From DATFMP01 sp035266845 (GTDB lineage Bacteria > SAR324 > JACQKK01): 64,000 nt of DNA. A program made the translations under genes and the position numbers. Shown piece after piece: positions 8,980-16,639 of the stretch. Under the pieces are notes generated by a model. It made no database searches. It was not told the origin of the DNA and saw nothing but the letters and a program-made list of their open reading frames with translations. Within the stretch, counting starts at the first letter, position 1; each line of letters starts with the position of its first letter. The stretch lies in contig DATFMP010000018.1 in assembly GCA_035266845.1 (NCBI GenBank), forward strand, positions 17,449 to 81,448. The letters are read 5' to 3'.

Positions 8980-9483
8980 ATGTCGTGGCCAAACACCATC
9001 GTGGACGTGCTCAAGAAGTACCAGGTGCGCCACATCAACTTCCTGCCGGACGCCATGGGCGAGAAGCTGCTCACCCTGATGCGTGATGACAAGGACTTCG
9101 ACCTGCTGCCCCTCGCACGCGAGGAGGAGGGCGTGGGCGTCACGTGCGGCCAGGCGCTGGGTGGCAAGCGCGGCGCGCTGCTCTGCCCCACTTCGGGCAT
9201 CGGCAACTCGCTGAATGCGCTGGCGTCGCTGCCCATCCCCTACCGCATCCCCGTGCCGATGATCATCGGCTTCCGGGGCGATCTGGGCGAGTTCAACTCC
9301 ACCCAGGTGATGATGGGGCAATCCCTGCCGGAAATCTTCCGGTCGATGCGCATCCCGTACTTTGAGCTGAAGCGCGAGGACGAGGTGGCCGTGTTGACCG
9401 AGGGCTTCCTGCGCCTGTGCTACTCCACCGAAAGCCCCGCCGCCCTGCTGATCTCGACGCAGCTCGCCGGCTGGAAGGAATGA
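8980..9483 (+). CDS. TPP-dependent 2-oxoacid decarboxylase, alpha (PYR-domain) subunit, ComD-like
   Basis: A 167-residue stand-alone pyrimidine-binding domain of a split thiamine-diphosphate decarboxylase. Its closest well-known relatives are sulfopyruvate decarboxylase ComD and the N-terminal half of phosphonopyruvate decarboxylase. Visible landmarks are the glutamate that activates the cofactor in LAREEEGVGV (about residue 47), the loop CPTSGIGNSLNAL, and IPMIIGFRGD-type sequence followed by a QG/MGQ region. ATG at 8980. The first beta gene follows 22 bases after the stop, so alpha and beta should be made together. The substrate cannot be told from sequence: sulfopyruvate, phosphonopyruvate or another 2-oxoacid is possible. 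Confidence 0.85.
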   Translation: MSWPNTIVDVLKKYQVRHINFLPDAMGEKLLTLMRDDKDFDLLPLAREEEGVGVTCGQALGGKRGALLCPTSGIGNSLNALASLPIPYRIPVPMIIGFRGDLGEFNSTQVMMGQSLPEIFRSMRIPYFELKREDEVAVLTEGFLRLCYSTESPAALLISTQLAGWKE

Positions 9484-9505
9484 CGACCCTGCCGGAGCGG
9501 CCCCG

Positions 9506-10078
9506 ATGATGAATATGCTGGAAGCGACGCAGGCGGTATGCCGCCGCCTGTCCGACGACGTGCCCGTGGTGGCATCGCTGGGCAATCCGGGGCTGAACCT
9601 GTTCAACGCCCAGCCCGGACGCCAGCGCAACTTCTACTTCCGCAACGCGATGGGCTCGGCCTCCTCGCTGGCCCTGGGGTTGGCCACGGCCGCGCCGGAA
9701 CAGCGCGTGGTGCTGCTGGATGGCGACGGCAGCCTGCTGATGAACCTCTCGTCCCTGGCCAGCGAGGGCTGGCGCGGCCCTCGCAATCTCGTGCACATCT
9801 GCTGGGACAACCGCATGTATGAGATGACCGGGCAGCAGGCCACCGCCACGTCCGGACCGGCGGACTTGGCCGCCATCGCCGAGGGTGCCGGCTTCCCCAA
9901 GGTGGAGCGGGCCGAGACCTTGGCCGCCTTCGAGGCCGCGCTGGAGCGGGCGCTCGCGGGCGATGGGCCGTGGTTCATCCTGGCCGTCGTGGCCGGCGAG
10001 CGCGCCAAGCGCAACCCCGCCAATCCCAAGAGCGCCACGGGCATCCGCCACCGCTTCATGGGCGAACTGGGCGCCTGA
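9506..10078 (+). CDS. TPP-dependent decarboxylase, beta (PP-domain) subunit, ComE-like, copy 1
   Basis: A 190-residue pyrophosphate-binding domain of the split decarboxylase. The Mg/TPP motif GDGSLLMN...WDN lies at about residues 73-102, preceded by NAMGSASSLALGLA. It begins at an ATG (ATGATG) with GGAGC upstream. The protein is about 60% identical by eye to the next gene and shares the MxNMLEAT start and the IRHRFM end, so the two arose by tandem duplication. Its partner is the alpha subunit just upstream. Confidence 0.85.
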   Translation: MMNMLEATQAVCRRLSDDVPVVASLGNPGLNLFNAQPGRQRNFYFRNAMGSASSLALGLATAAPEQRVVLLDGDGSLLMNLSSLASEGWRGPRNLVHICWDNRMYEMTGQQATATSGPADLAAIAEGAGFPKVERAETLAAFEAALERALAGDGPWFILAVVAGERAKRNPANPKSATGIRHRFMGELGA

Positions 10079-10137
10079 CCGCGCCGCCTGGCTGCCCTTC
10101 TCAACGACCGCCGACCCTGCCCCCAAAGGGAATGCCG

Positions 10138-10707
10138 ATGATCAACATGCTGGAAGCCACCAAGGCCCTGGTCAAGCACCTCTCCGACGACGAGCTGGTG
10201 GTGGCCGGGCTAGGCAACCCCAAGTTCACCCTGATGGAAGCAAAGGACCGCCCGCGCAACTTCTACATTTGGAACGCGATGGGCATGACGTCCTCCATCG
10301 GCCTGGGCGTGGCCATGGCGCAGCCGGACAAGCGCGTGATCGTGCTGCAGGGCGATGGCTGCCTGCTGATGAACCTCAACAGCCTTGCCACCGAAGCTTG
10401 GCGCGCGCCGAAGAACCTCGTGCACATCGTGTGGGACAACCGCATGTTCGAGCTGACCGGCCACCAGCCCACCGCCACGGCGGGGCCCGCGGATCTGGCG
10501 AAGATGGCCGAAGGCGCCGGTATCGAAAAGGTGGAGCGCGTGGAAACCCTACCCGCCTTCGAGGCCGCCGTGCAGCGCGCTCTGGTGGAGGATGGGCCCT
10601 GGTTCATCCACGTGCTGGTGGACGACCAGCGTGCCGGCAAGGCGCCGCCCAAGAGCCCCACCTTCATCCGTCACCGCTTCATGGCCGCCCTGGGCCTGGA
10701 AGGCTAG
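10138..10707 (+). CDS. TPP-dependent decarboxylase, beta (PP-domain) subunit, ComE-like, copy 2
   Basis: A 189-residue paralogue of the preceding gene with an intact TPP motif (GDGCLLMN...WDN). I chose the second of two in-frame ATGs (10132, 10138) because AAAGGG then sits at a normal 7-base distance and the product aligns with copy 1 from its first residue. Both copies keep the metal-binding residues, so neither looks decayed. The copies may form alternative enzymes with one alpha subunit, or one mixed complex. The CoA-transferase gene starts 25 bases downstream. Confidence 0.85.
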   Translation: MINMLEATKALVKHLSDDELVVAGLGNPKFTLMEAKDRPRNFYIWNAMGMTSSIGLGVAMAQPDKRVIVLQGDGCLLMNLNSLATEAWRAPKNLVHIVWDNRMFELTGHQPTATAGPADLAKMAEGAGIEKVERVETLPAFEAAVQRALVEDGPWFIHVLVDDQRAGKAPPKSPTFIRHRFMAALGLEG

Positions 10708-10732
10708 CCGGCACCGGGCGAAAGGGGACGCC

Positions 10733-11917
10733 ATGCCCAACCTGCTGGCGGGCACGCGCGTGCTGGACTGCGGGCGCTACATCGCCGGTCCTTATTGCGC
10801 CATGCTGCTGGGCGAGCTGGGCGCGGACGTGATCCGCATCGAGCGCCCCAGCGGCGGCGAGGACCGCTGGCTGTTGCCCGTGGCGGATTCCGGCGACGGC
10901 TCGCTGTTCCTACAGATGGGCCGCGGCAAGCGCGGCATGACACTGGACCTGGCCACGCCCGCGGGCCGAGAGGTGTTCCAGCGCCTGCTGGCCGATGCGG
11001 ACGTGGTGGTGGCCAACCTGCCGCCACCCGCGCTGCAGGCCATGGGGCTGGACTACGAGACGCTGCGGGCCACGCGGCCGGACGTCGTCCTCACCACCGT
11101 TTCGGCTTTCGGCAGCGGCGGACCCTTCAGCGATCGCGTGGGCTTCGACGGCATCGGCCAGGCCATGAGCGGCGCCATGCACCTCACGGGGCATCCCGAC
11201 GAGCCCATGCGCGCCTCGGTGCCCTACGTGGACTTCACCACGGCCCTGCACGCCGCGCTGGGCACGCTGGCGGCGCTGATGGAGCGGCGCGAGACGGGCC
11301 GGGGGCAGCACGTGTCCTCGTCCCTGCTGGGCTCGGCACTCACGGTCAACAACTCCATCCTCATCGAGCAGGCGCTTCGGCACCGCGACCGTGTGGCCAC
11401 GGGCAACCGAGGCCAGTCCGCCGCCCCAGCGGACGTCTTCCGCACGCGCGACGGCTGGGTGATCGTGCAGACGGTGGGGCAGCCCATGTTCCGGCGCTGG
11501 GCGCGCCTGATGGGCGAGACGCACTGGCTGGAAGACCCGCGCTTCGCGGACGATCTGGCCCGCGGCGACAACGGTGCGGTGGTCAGCGAGCGCATGGGGC
11601 GCTGGTGCGCCGAGCGTTCCACGGAGCAGTGCCTGGCCGATCTGGAGGCGGCCCGCATCCCGGCCGGCCCCGTGCTCTCGCCCCAGCAGGCGCTGGATCA
11701 TCCTCACGCCCAGGCCGCCGGCCTGTTCCAGCCGCTGAACTTCCCCGGCGCGGAGGGCCCGGCGCCCATCGCCCGCGTGCCCCTGCACCGCTCGGCCAGT
11801 CCCGCCGCCGAGCCCCGCCGCGCGCCCCTGCTGGGCGAGCACACGGACGCCATCCTCACCGAACTGGGTTATGGCCTGGAGGAGATCGACGCCCTACGCG
11901 CCGCCGGCGTGGTGTGA
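10733..11917 (+). CDS. CaiB/BaiF-family (class III) CoA-transferase
   Basis: Moves CoA between carboxylic acids through an enzyme-bound anhydride. The start MPNLLAGTRVLDCGRYIAGPYC, LGELGADVIRIERPSGGEDR, the nearby TLDLATPAGREVF and the downstream VGFDGIGQAMSG are family hallmarks. Length is 394 residues, as expected. The ATG at 10733 has AAAGGGGA 5 bases upstream; a longer frame starting at 10592 overlaps the beta gene and is not credible. It is the last gene of the alpha-beta-beta operon. A CoA-transferase beside a TPP decarboxylase recalls the formyl-CoA transferase/oxalyl-CoA decarboxylase pair, but the decarboxylase here is a different, split type. The acid used is unknown. Confidence 0.9.
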   Translation: MPNLLAGTRVLDCGRYIAGPYCAMLLGELGADVIRIERPSGGEDRWLLPVADSGDGSLFLQMGRGKRGMTLDLATPAGREVFQRLLADADVVVANLPPPALQAMGLDYETLRATRPDVVLTTVSAFGSGGPFSDRVGFDGIGQAMSGAMHLTGHPDEPMRASVPYVDFTTALHAALGTLAALMERRETGRGQHVSSSLLGSALTVNNSILIEQALRHRDRVATGNRGQSAAPADVFRTRDGWVIVQTVGQPMFRRWARLMGETHWLEDPRFADDLARGDNGAVVSERMGRWCAERSTEQCLADLEAARIPAGPVLSPQQALDHPHAQAAGLFQPLNFPGAEGPAPIARVPLHRSASPAAEPRRAPLLGEHTDAILTELGYGLEEIDALRAAGVV

Positions 11918-11920
11918 GAC

Positions 11921-12244
11921 TCACTCCCCGCGCCAGGCGGCCCAGGCCAGGTTGAGGTCGCGCGGCTTGCCATCCACCGCCTCCGCCACGAAGGCGCCCC
12001 GCACGTGGAACCCGTGGAAAGCGATCTCGGCGGGCGTCCCGGCCGGCGTAAGCCGGTACAAGCGCAGCAAGCCGCGCTGGTCGTCCGCGGTAAGCACCGC
12101 GGCCGCTTGCCAGCCCGCTGGCAGCTCGCCCTCCAGCCGCCCGGGCGCCGTCTCGTGCAGCCGGGGCTCTGCACCGACGGCCTTCAGCTCCAGGGCATAG
12201 GGGCCGGACGCGCCACAATACAGGTGCAGGGGAGTCGAGAGCAT
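11921..12244 (-). CDS. Small hypothetical protein
   Basis: A 107-residue protein (MLSTPLHLYCGASGPYALEL...) with no motif I recognise. It is rich in Ala, Gly and Leu and may be a small beta-rich domain; one segment reads QRGLLRLYRLTPAGTPAEIAF. I took the ATG at 12244 because the frame upstream runs through a palindromic intergenic repeat. The stop faces the CoA-transferase stop 3 bases away (convergent). It probably once followed moaD directly and is now separated from it by the DUF559 cassette. No clear ribosome site. Confidence 0.5.
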   Translation of the reverse strand: MLSTPLHLYCGASGPYALELKAVGAEPRLHETAPGRLEGELPAGWQAAAVLTADDQRGLLRLYRLTPAGTPAEIAFHGFHVRGAFVAEAVDGKPRDLNLAWAAWRGE

Positions 12245-12266
12245 GAAGGAATCCGGGGCGTCCGTC

Positions 12267-12323
12267 GGGGCCTCACCCCGCCTCGCATACGCGAGGCACC
12301 CCTCTCCACTGCGTGGAGAGGGG
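12267..12323. repeat. Palindromic intergenic repeat, copy 1
   Basis: Contains CCCTCTCCACTGCGTGGAGAGGGG-type dyad symmetry (written here in pieces: CCCTCTCCAC then GTGGAGAGGGG) preceded by GGGGCCTCACCCC and a nested hairpin GCCTCGC...GCGAGGC. It is an inverted copy of the element at 12814-12856. Elements of this appearance occur scattered between genes in many proteobacteria. Confidence 0.8.
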
Positions 12324-12411
12324 AAACTGGGTCGGCGCGGATGTGTGAGTTGATGCGGTCCGAGGGCACGGACGCCGACGACGATCACATATGGGCATAG
12401 GCTTGGTTACT

Positions 12412-12801
12412 TCATTGAGCGGCAGCCTCAATGGCAGCAAGGACGCTTTGGACGTTCGACTCGAGTTGCTCGTTTCTGAACCGTAGTACCCGAAAGCCTC
12501 GCTCGCCCAATGTTGCATCCCGCGTTTCGTCTCTCGGCGGATCCTCGTCGTGAATCGGGCCGTCAAGCTCAATCACCAGACCCGCTTCAATACAGCAGAA
12601 ATCCACGATGAGTCGGTCGATGGCGTGCTGGCGGCGAAATTTAAGGCCATTCAGCTGTCGATTGCGAAGATGTTTCCACAGCAGGGATTCTGCGTCAGTT
12701 GGGGCTTGGCGCATCGCAACTGCACGATCCCGAAGCTTTGGCCATACTCCGGGCGCCAGATTGCGTTGTCCCGCTTTCCTCTTTTGTGCTTTGCGAAGCA
12801 T
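12412..12801 (-). CDS. DUF559 family protein, Vsr/PD-(D/E)XK-like endonuclease fold
   Basis: A 129-residue protein with the family sequence ESLLWKHLRNRQLNGLKFRRQ, then IDRLIVDFCCIEAGLVIELDG and GFRVLRFRNEQ. VDF...VIELDG holds the presumed catalytic acidic residues of a restriction-endonuclease-like fold. DUF559 proteins are linked to Vsr mismatch endonucleases by fold, but their biological role is not settled. The gene is visibly less GC-rich than its neighbours and is flanked on both sides by inverted copies of one palindromic repeat, which points to acquisition as a cassette between moaD and the small hypothetical gene. ATG at 12801. Confidence 0.88.
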   Translation of the reverse strand: MLRKAQKRKAGQRNLAPGVWPKLRDRAVAMRQAPTDAESLLWKHLRNRQLNGLKFRRQHAIDRLIVDFCCIEAGLVIELDGPIHDEDPPRDETRDATLGERGFRVLRFRNEQLESNVQSVLAAIEAAAQ

Positions 12802-12813
12802 GGCTTCCAGGAG

Positions 12814-12856
12814 CTCCCCTCGCCACGCAGTGGAGAGGGGCCGGGGGTGAGGCCCC
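12814..12856. repeat. Palindromic intergenic repeat, copy 2 (inverted relative to copy 1)
   Basis: CCCCTCGCCACGCAGTGGAG followed by AGGGG and GGGGTGAGGCCCC. Read on the opposite strand it matches the copy at 12267-12323 apart from a nested hairpin present only there. It ends one base before the stop of the MoaD gene. Confidence 0.8.
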
Positions 12857-12857
12857 G

Positions 12858-13133
12858 TCAGCCCCCCTCCACGGCGGTAATTAGCATCAGCCGGTCGCCG
12901 GACTGCACGGGGGTGTCCAGCGCCTGCAGATGCCGCACATCGTGGCGGTTGAGAAAGGCCACAAGCTGATCGTTGAATCGACCATCGCGCCAGACCAGCG
13001 CGGCCAGCGCCGGGTGCCGGGCGGTCAGGGCCCGCAGGGCGGCGCCCACGGTATCGGCCTCCACCTCCACCGTGTCCGCGCCGCCAGCCAGGTCCGCCAG
13101 CATGTGTGCCAGTTCGATGCGCACGCCCATCAT
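12858..13133 (-). CDS. MoaD-type ubiquitin-like sulfur carrier of the AOR unit
   Basis: A 91-residue MoaD/ThiS protein ending in GDRLMLITAVEGG, so the C-terminal Gly-Gly needed for thiocarboxylate formation is exactly terminal. It supplies sulfur for the dithiolene of molybdopterin or tungstopterin. The ATG directly abuts the stop of the aldehyde:ferredoxin oxidoreductase gene, so the two are almost certainly co-translated. A dedicated MoaD beside a tungsten oxidoreductase is a recurring arrangement. It differs clearly from the GGR-ending carrier at 6.1 kb. Confidence 0.9.
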   Translation of the reverse strand: MMGVRIELAHMLADLAGGADTVEVEADTVGAALRALTARHPALAALVWRDGRFNDQLVAFLNRHDVRHLQALDTPVQSGDRLMLITAVEGG

Positions 13134-14960
13134 CTAGGCCGAAAGCTGTTCCATCTCCGGACGGAACACGGCCCACACGCGCTGCTTCAGCTCGCTGAAG
13201 AACTCGGGGGTCAGGAAGCTAGGCACGCCCAGATTGGGGTTGGGATCCTCGAACACCTGCGCGGGTAGGGTGTAGTCCGCGTCGTCGTAGCCCTGGCGCT
13301 GCTCCAGCACCAGCCCGCGCAGGAAGGCGCGACGTGTGGCGGCCAGCAGCTCGTCCTGGGTCACATCCAGGCCTGTGACCTCCTTAAGGGCGGTGAGGGC
13401 CATCTTGTGGTTCATGCCGGCGAACTTGCAGGAGCCCAGCAGGTCATCGCGCACCTGATACAGCCCCTTCTGCGTGATGGCGTCCACCCAGTAGTCCATG
13501 GACGTATCGCCCTGCAGGGCCAGCAGCATGAAGGTGGCCATGGACATGTGCCCACCCGCGATGGCCCAGGCATAGCCGGGATTCGTGTCCGGGATGTACG
13601 CGGGCAGTTCCAGCCCCTTCACCTGCATTGCATAACCCGGCTCGTGCAACGATTCGGAGAGGCGCTTCACCCCGTGCCCGATCTCCGGCAGCTTGCCGCG
13701 CCCGGTCTGGTCGATCAGCTCGTGGATCTTGGCGTGCTGGCCAAAGGTGGCGCCGTTGAACAGCGGCTTGTCCGGGTGGCGCTGGTTGTAGTCCAGCACG
13801 TAGGCCACGGTGGTGCCGATGGAGATGGAATCCATCCCCAGGTTGTCCACCAGCCGGATCACGTCCGCGACCTCGTGGCCGTCCTCCAACCCAACGTTGG
13901 TGGAGAGCAGGTTCACCGGCTCGTAATCGAACTTGGCCAGGTACTTGCCGGGCTTGCCCTCCGGGGTGCGCTCGTAGACGTTCTTGTGGCAGTTGATGCC
14001 GCAGCGCCAGCAGCTCTCCGCCTTGATGGCAAAGTGCTTCTCGATCTCCGGGCGCATCATCTTCACGGGCTGGTCGTCCCCGCGCGGACGGAAGTTCAGC
14101 TCCGGCACCACGTGCACCTTGTGCAGCGGCTCGTAGTTGCTCCAGGTGCCGCCCGTGCCGCCCTTGCCGGTCTCGCGGAACTTGGCCGAGCCGGGGCCCG
14201 TAGCGATGGCGCGGTTCAGGTCGCGCAGGTCGGGCGTCAGCTTGCCCAGCTTATCCTTGGCCTGGGCCACGATGCCCAGCAGGTTCTTGTAACCCATCAT
14301 GCTGCCCATGCCGCCCCGCCCGGCGTAGCGGCACTTGTCGTCGTGGGACTTGAGCTGGTTTTCCGTGCTCATGGCCACGGCCGCCATGTAACAGTTCTCG
14401 TAGGCCTCGCCGGCTTGGCCAATCACGGCGAAGTGGGCATCCGGGTAGTCGCCGGCCAGGTGCATGATCTTCTCGTGCGTATCCAGACCGCGCAGCGCAT
14501 CGGCCGGCTTCAGCTCAGCGCGCGGCCCGTCCGGCCCCTCGGAGAGCACCGCATAGACCGGCGTGGCGGAGCGGCCCTCGAAGATCACCTCGTCCAGCCC
14601 GGCCCACTTCAGCTTGCTGCCGAACTTGCCGCTGCCCGCGCTCCACATGGCCGAGGGCAGCCCCTTGCTGGAGACCTTGAGCGGGCTGTAAGCGGAGAAG
14701 TACGTGCGCAGGCCCGTCATCACATCCGTGCCCGTGAGCAGTCCCGTGTTCACGATGAGCCGGTTCTCCGGCACGTAGGCCGCCTTGATCTCCCGCTGCG
14801 CGAGCATCTGGAAGCTGCGCCCGAAGCCGCCCAGCACATCCTCCAGGTTGGCGCAGGGCACCTCCTCGATGCGCACCGCGCCGCTACCCAGGTCGATGGT
14901 GCAGCGCCGGTACAGCACGTCGGCGGGCTGGGGCGTGGCGGAACCGTTCACAATGCGCAT
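13134..14960 (-). CDS. aor: Tungsten-type aldehyde:ferredoxin oxidoreductase
   Basis: A 608-residue cytosolic enzyme oxidising aldehydes to acids with reduction of ferredoxin, containing tungstopterin and one 4Fe-4S cluster. Family features: YRRCTIDLGSG near the N-terminus, GGFGRSFQML, the pterin-binding region GRGGMGSMMGYKNL, the cluster cysteines in SCWRCGINC (around residue 312) and a later cysteine in GSCKFAGMN (around 510). Length is typical. ATG at 14960 with GGAGCGAGA upstream; moaD follows at once. No separate electron-transfer subunit (AorA-like) adjoins it, so ferredoxin may be the direct acceptor. The substrate is unknown; aldehyde from the decarboxylase encoded opposite is one possibility. 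Confidence 0.93.
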   Translation of the reverse strand: MRIVNGSATPQPADVLYRRCTIDLGSGAVRIEEVPCANLEDVLGGFGRSFQMLAQREIKAAYVPENRLIVNTGLLTGTDVMTGLRTYFSAYSPLKVSSKGLPSAMWSAGSGKFGSKLKWAGLDEVIFEGRSATPVYAVLSEGPDGPRAELKPADALRGLDTHEKIMHLAGDYPDAHFAVIGQAGEAYENCYMAAVAMSTENQLKSHDDKCRYAGRGGMGSMMGYKNLLGIVAQAKDKLGKLTPDLRDLNRAIATGPGSAKFRETGKGGTGGTWSNYEPLHKVHVVPELNFRPRGDDQPVKMMRPEIEKHFAIKAESCWRCGINCHKNVYERTPEGKPGKYLAKFDYEPVNLLSTNVGLEDGHEVADVIRLVDNLGMDSISIGTTVAYVLDYNQRHPDKPLFNGATFGQHAKIHELIDQTGRGKLPEIGHGVKRLSESLHEPGYAMQVKGLELPAYIPDTNPGYAWAIAGGHMSMATFMLLALQGDTSMDYWVDAITQKGLYQVRDDLLGSCKFAGMNHKMALTALKEVTGLDVTQDELLAATRRAFLRGLVLEQRQGYDDADYTLPAQVFEDPNPNLGVPSFLTPEFFSELKQRVWAVFRPEMEQLSA

Positions 14961-15089
14961 GATCTCGCTCCTTTGGATCGGCAGACTGGCAAGGGATGGG
15001 CCTTAGCCGCGACAGCAGCGCCTGCTGGGCGTGCCGACTGGCGTGGCCCTCTGCTTCCAGGAAATCCCATCGGGCGCGGAAATGCAATT

Positions 15090-15131
15090 GGCCGCGGCCG
15101 CCAAGGCCCCGGCGCCTTGGCGGCCGCGGCC
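15090..15131. repeat. Perfect 18-bp inverted repeat (hairpin/cruciform)
   Basis: GGCCGCGGCCGCCAAGGC, a 6-base loop, then its exact complement GCCTTGGCGGCCGCGGCC. It lies in the 304-base divergent interval (14961-15264) between aor and the HIT-family gene. Because it precedes both genes and has no T-tract, a terminator is unlikely. The rest of the interval holds no gene that I can support. Confidence 0.9.
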
Positions 15132-15264
15132 TGGGCGGCGATGGGCACCAGACGGGCCGGTGTTGTGCCGCAAACGCGGCCCCGGCGCTTTGACTGCGGC
15201 GGCAAACCTGTTAAGGGGTCTGAAACCGCGCCGCTGCGCTACCCTTCACGATCCGGCAGAAACC

Positions 15265-15675
15265 ATGGCTTCCATCTTCACCCACATCATCCAGCGCGAG
15301 CTGCCCGCGCACGTCGTCTACGAGGACGAGCACACCCTCGCCTTCCTGGACATCAACCCCAAGTCCGAGGGCCACACGCTAGTCGTGCCCAAGCACGAGG
15401 TGGCGGCCTTCCACGACCTGCCGCCCGAGGTGGCCACGCACCTGATGGGGGCCCTGCGCACTGTGGCGGGTGCCGTCACACGGGCCATGGGCACGCCGCA
15501 CTACAACCTGAGCCTCAACAACGGCGCACCGGCCGGGCAGGTCGTGTTCCACGTGCACTTCCACATCATCCCCCGCCGCGCGGGGCAAAGCCTAGCCCGC
15601 CCCGCGCTGAGCCTTCCGTCGGCACGCATGGAGGAGATCGCCGCGGCCATCCGCGCGGCGGTGGAGCAGGACTGA
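15265..15675 (+). CDS. HIT-family nucleotide-binding hydrolase/transferase
   Basis: A 136-residue histidine-triad protein with the active-site motif FHVHFHIIPR and the usual N-terminal sequence IIQRELPAHVVYEDEHTLAFLDI and EGHTLVVPKHE. Members hydrolyse or transfer nucleotide phosphoramidates (HinT-like). The ATG at 15265 gives the normal length; the frame is open further upstream through the hairpin region but has no homology there. It stands alone, with its stop convergent to the lipoprotein gene. Confidence 0.92.
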   Translation: MASIFTHIIQRELPAHVVYEDEHTLAFLDINPKSEGHTLVVPKHEVAAFHDLPPEVATHLMGALRTVAGAVTRAMGTPHYNLSLNNGAPAGQVVFHVHFHIIPRRAGQSLARPALSLPSARMEEIAAAIRAAVEQD

Positions 15676-15730
15676 GGGAGACCGGGCGCGTCGCTATCGC
15701 AATAGCGGCGCGTCCGGGTTGCCTGCGCTG

Positions 15731-16639
15731 TCAGTCGGTGCTGGACAGGTAGGGATAGACCTGCAGGAAGTCGAGGCCCGGCGGATAGGCGAGGGACACC
15801 CAGTGGGCTCCCAGCTCCGGATTGACGCGGAAGGAGCGCCACCTGCTTTCCGTGTGGACCGTGAATCCGCCCACGTCATCGCTGTTCCACGACCAGTTGG
15901 AGAACGGCCACCAGCGCTGGAGGTTCGGCACATCCACCAGCCTGAGCTGGTTATCGGCCATCGCCGGGGCCGCGAGCAGGGACACGGTGTGCTCGCCGAA
16001 GTCGAGCGACCACTGCCGCATGCTGGCGGTGTATTGCACGGCGTCCGCCATGGTGATCAGCACGTGGATGTCATAGGTGCCACGGGTCACCGAGAACCGT
16101 ACGGAATCGCTCAGGCGGAAGCTTTGCGGATCCAGCGTCAGGTCCACCCACTGGTTCTGGGTGCGACCGCTGTTGGACACGGCCGCGGCTTCCACGTGGG
16201 CCGGGATCGCCAGTGCATTTGCCCACTGCCAGTCGCCAGTGCGGGCATCGTCCGCAATGGCTGGGAAGCGCAGGCCGATGACCACATCCGAAGTGGAGGC
16301 TCCCCGGTCCAGGACGGTGCTACCGCCACTGCCGTCCAGCGAGCCCCCGTCGGCCACGAACGATCCGCCACCGCCCGAGCCGCCGCTGTCCAGGCCGGTG
16401 CCACCGCCACCGCTGCCGCCACCCGAGCCCGTGGGCGACCCACCACCCCCACCTCCACCACCGGCGCCCCCCACCTCGGTCGGACCACCGCTGCCGCTAC
16501 CGCCGCCGCTGCCGCAGGGCGCCTGCGTGCTGGCGGTGTCGGTCGCCCCCGGCCCACACGGCGCGGGACCACAGCCTGCGAGGATCAACAGGGCAGCCAG
16601 GCCGGCCGCCACGACGAATGCGTGCATGTATGCGCCCAC
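15731..16639 (-). CDS. Secreted lipoprotein with long glycine-rich linker
   Basis: A 302-residue protein of unknown function. The start is a GTG at 16639 with GGGGGA 5 bases upstream (an ATG lies 4 codons later). The signal peptide ends in the lipobox LILAGC (Cys 23), so the protein is lipid-anchored. Residues about 40-105 are almost pure Gly/Ser (GGGGGGGG, GSGGGSGGGG), a flexible tether. The last 190 residues form a folded domain rich in Trp and beta-prone sequence (QWVDLTLDPQSFRLSDSVRF, FSNWSWNSDDVGGF) ending in YPYLSSTD; I do not recognise it. Confidence 0.7.
   Translation of the reverse strand: MGAYMHAFVVAAGLAALLILAGCGPAPCGPGATDTASTQAPCGSGGGSGSGGPTEVGGAGGGGGGGGSPTGSGGGSGGGGTGLDSGGSGGGGSFVADGGSLDGSGGSTVLDRGASTSDVVIGLRFPAIADDARTGDWQWANALAIPAHVEAAAVSNSGRTQNQWVDLTLDPQSFRLSDSVRFSVTRGTYDIHVLITMADAVQYTASMRQWSLDFGEHTVSLLAAPAMADNQLRLVDVPNLQRWWPFSNWSWNSDDVGGFTVHTESRWRSFRVNPELGAHWVSLAYPPGLDFLQVYPYLSSTD

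Noticed and set aside
12267..12856. Insertion sequence around the DUF559 gene
   Set aside because: No transposase, and the inverted repeats are palindromic elements, not simple IS ends; no target-site duplication could be recognised.
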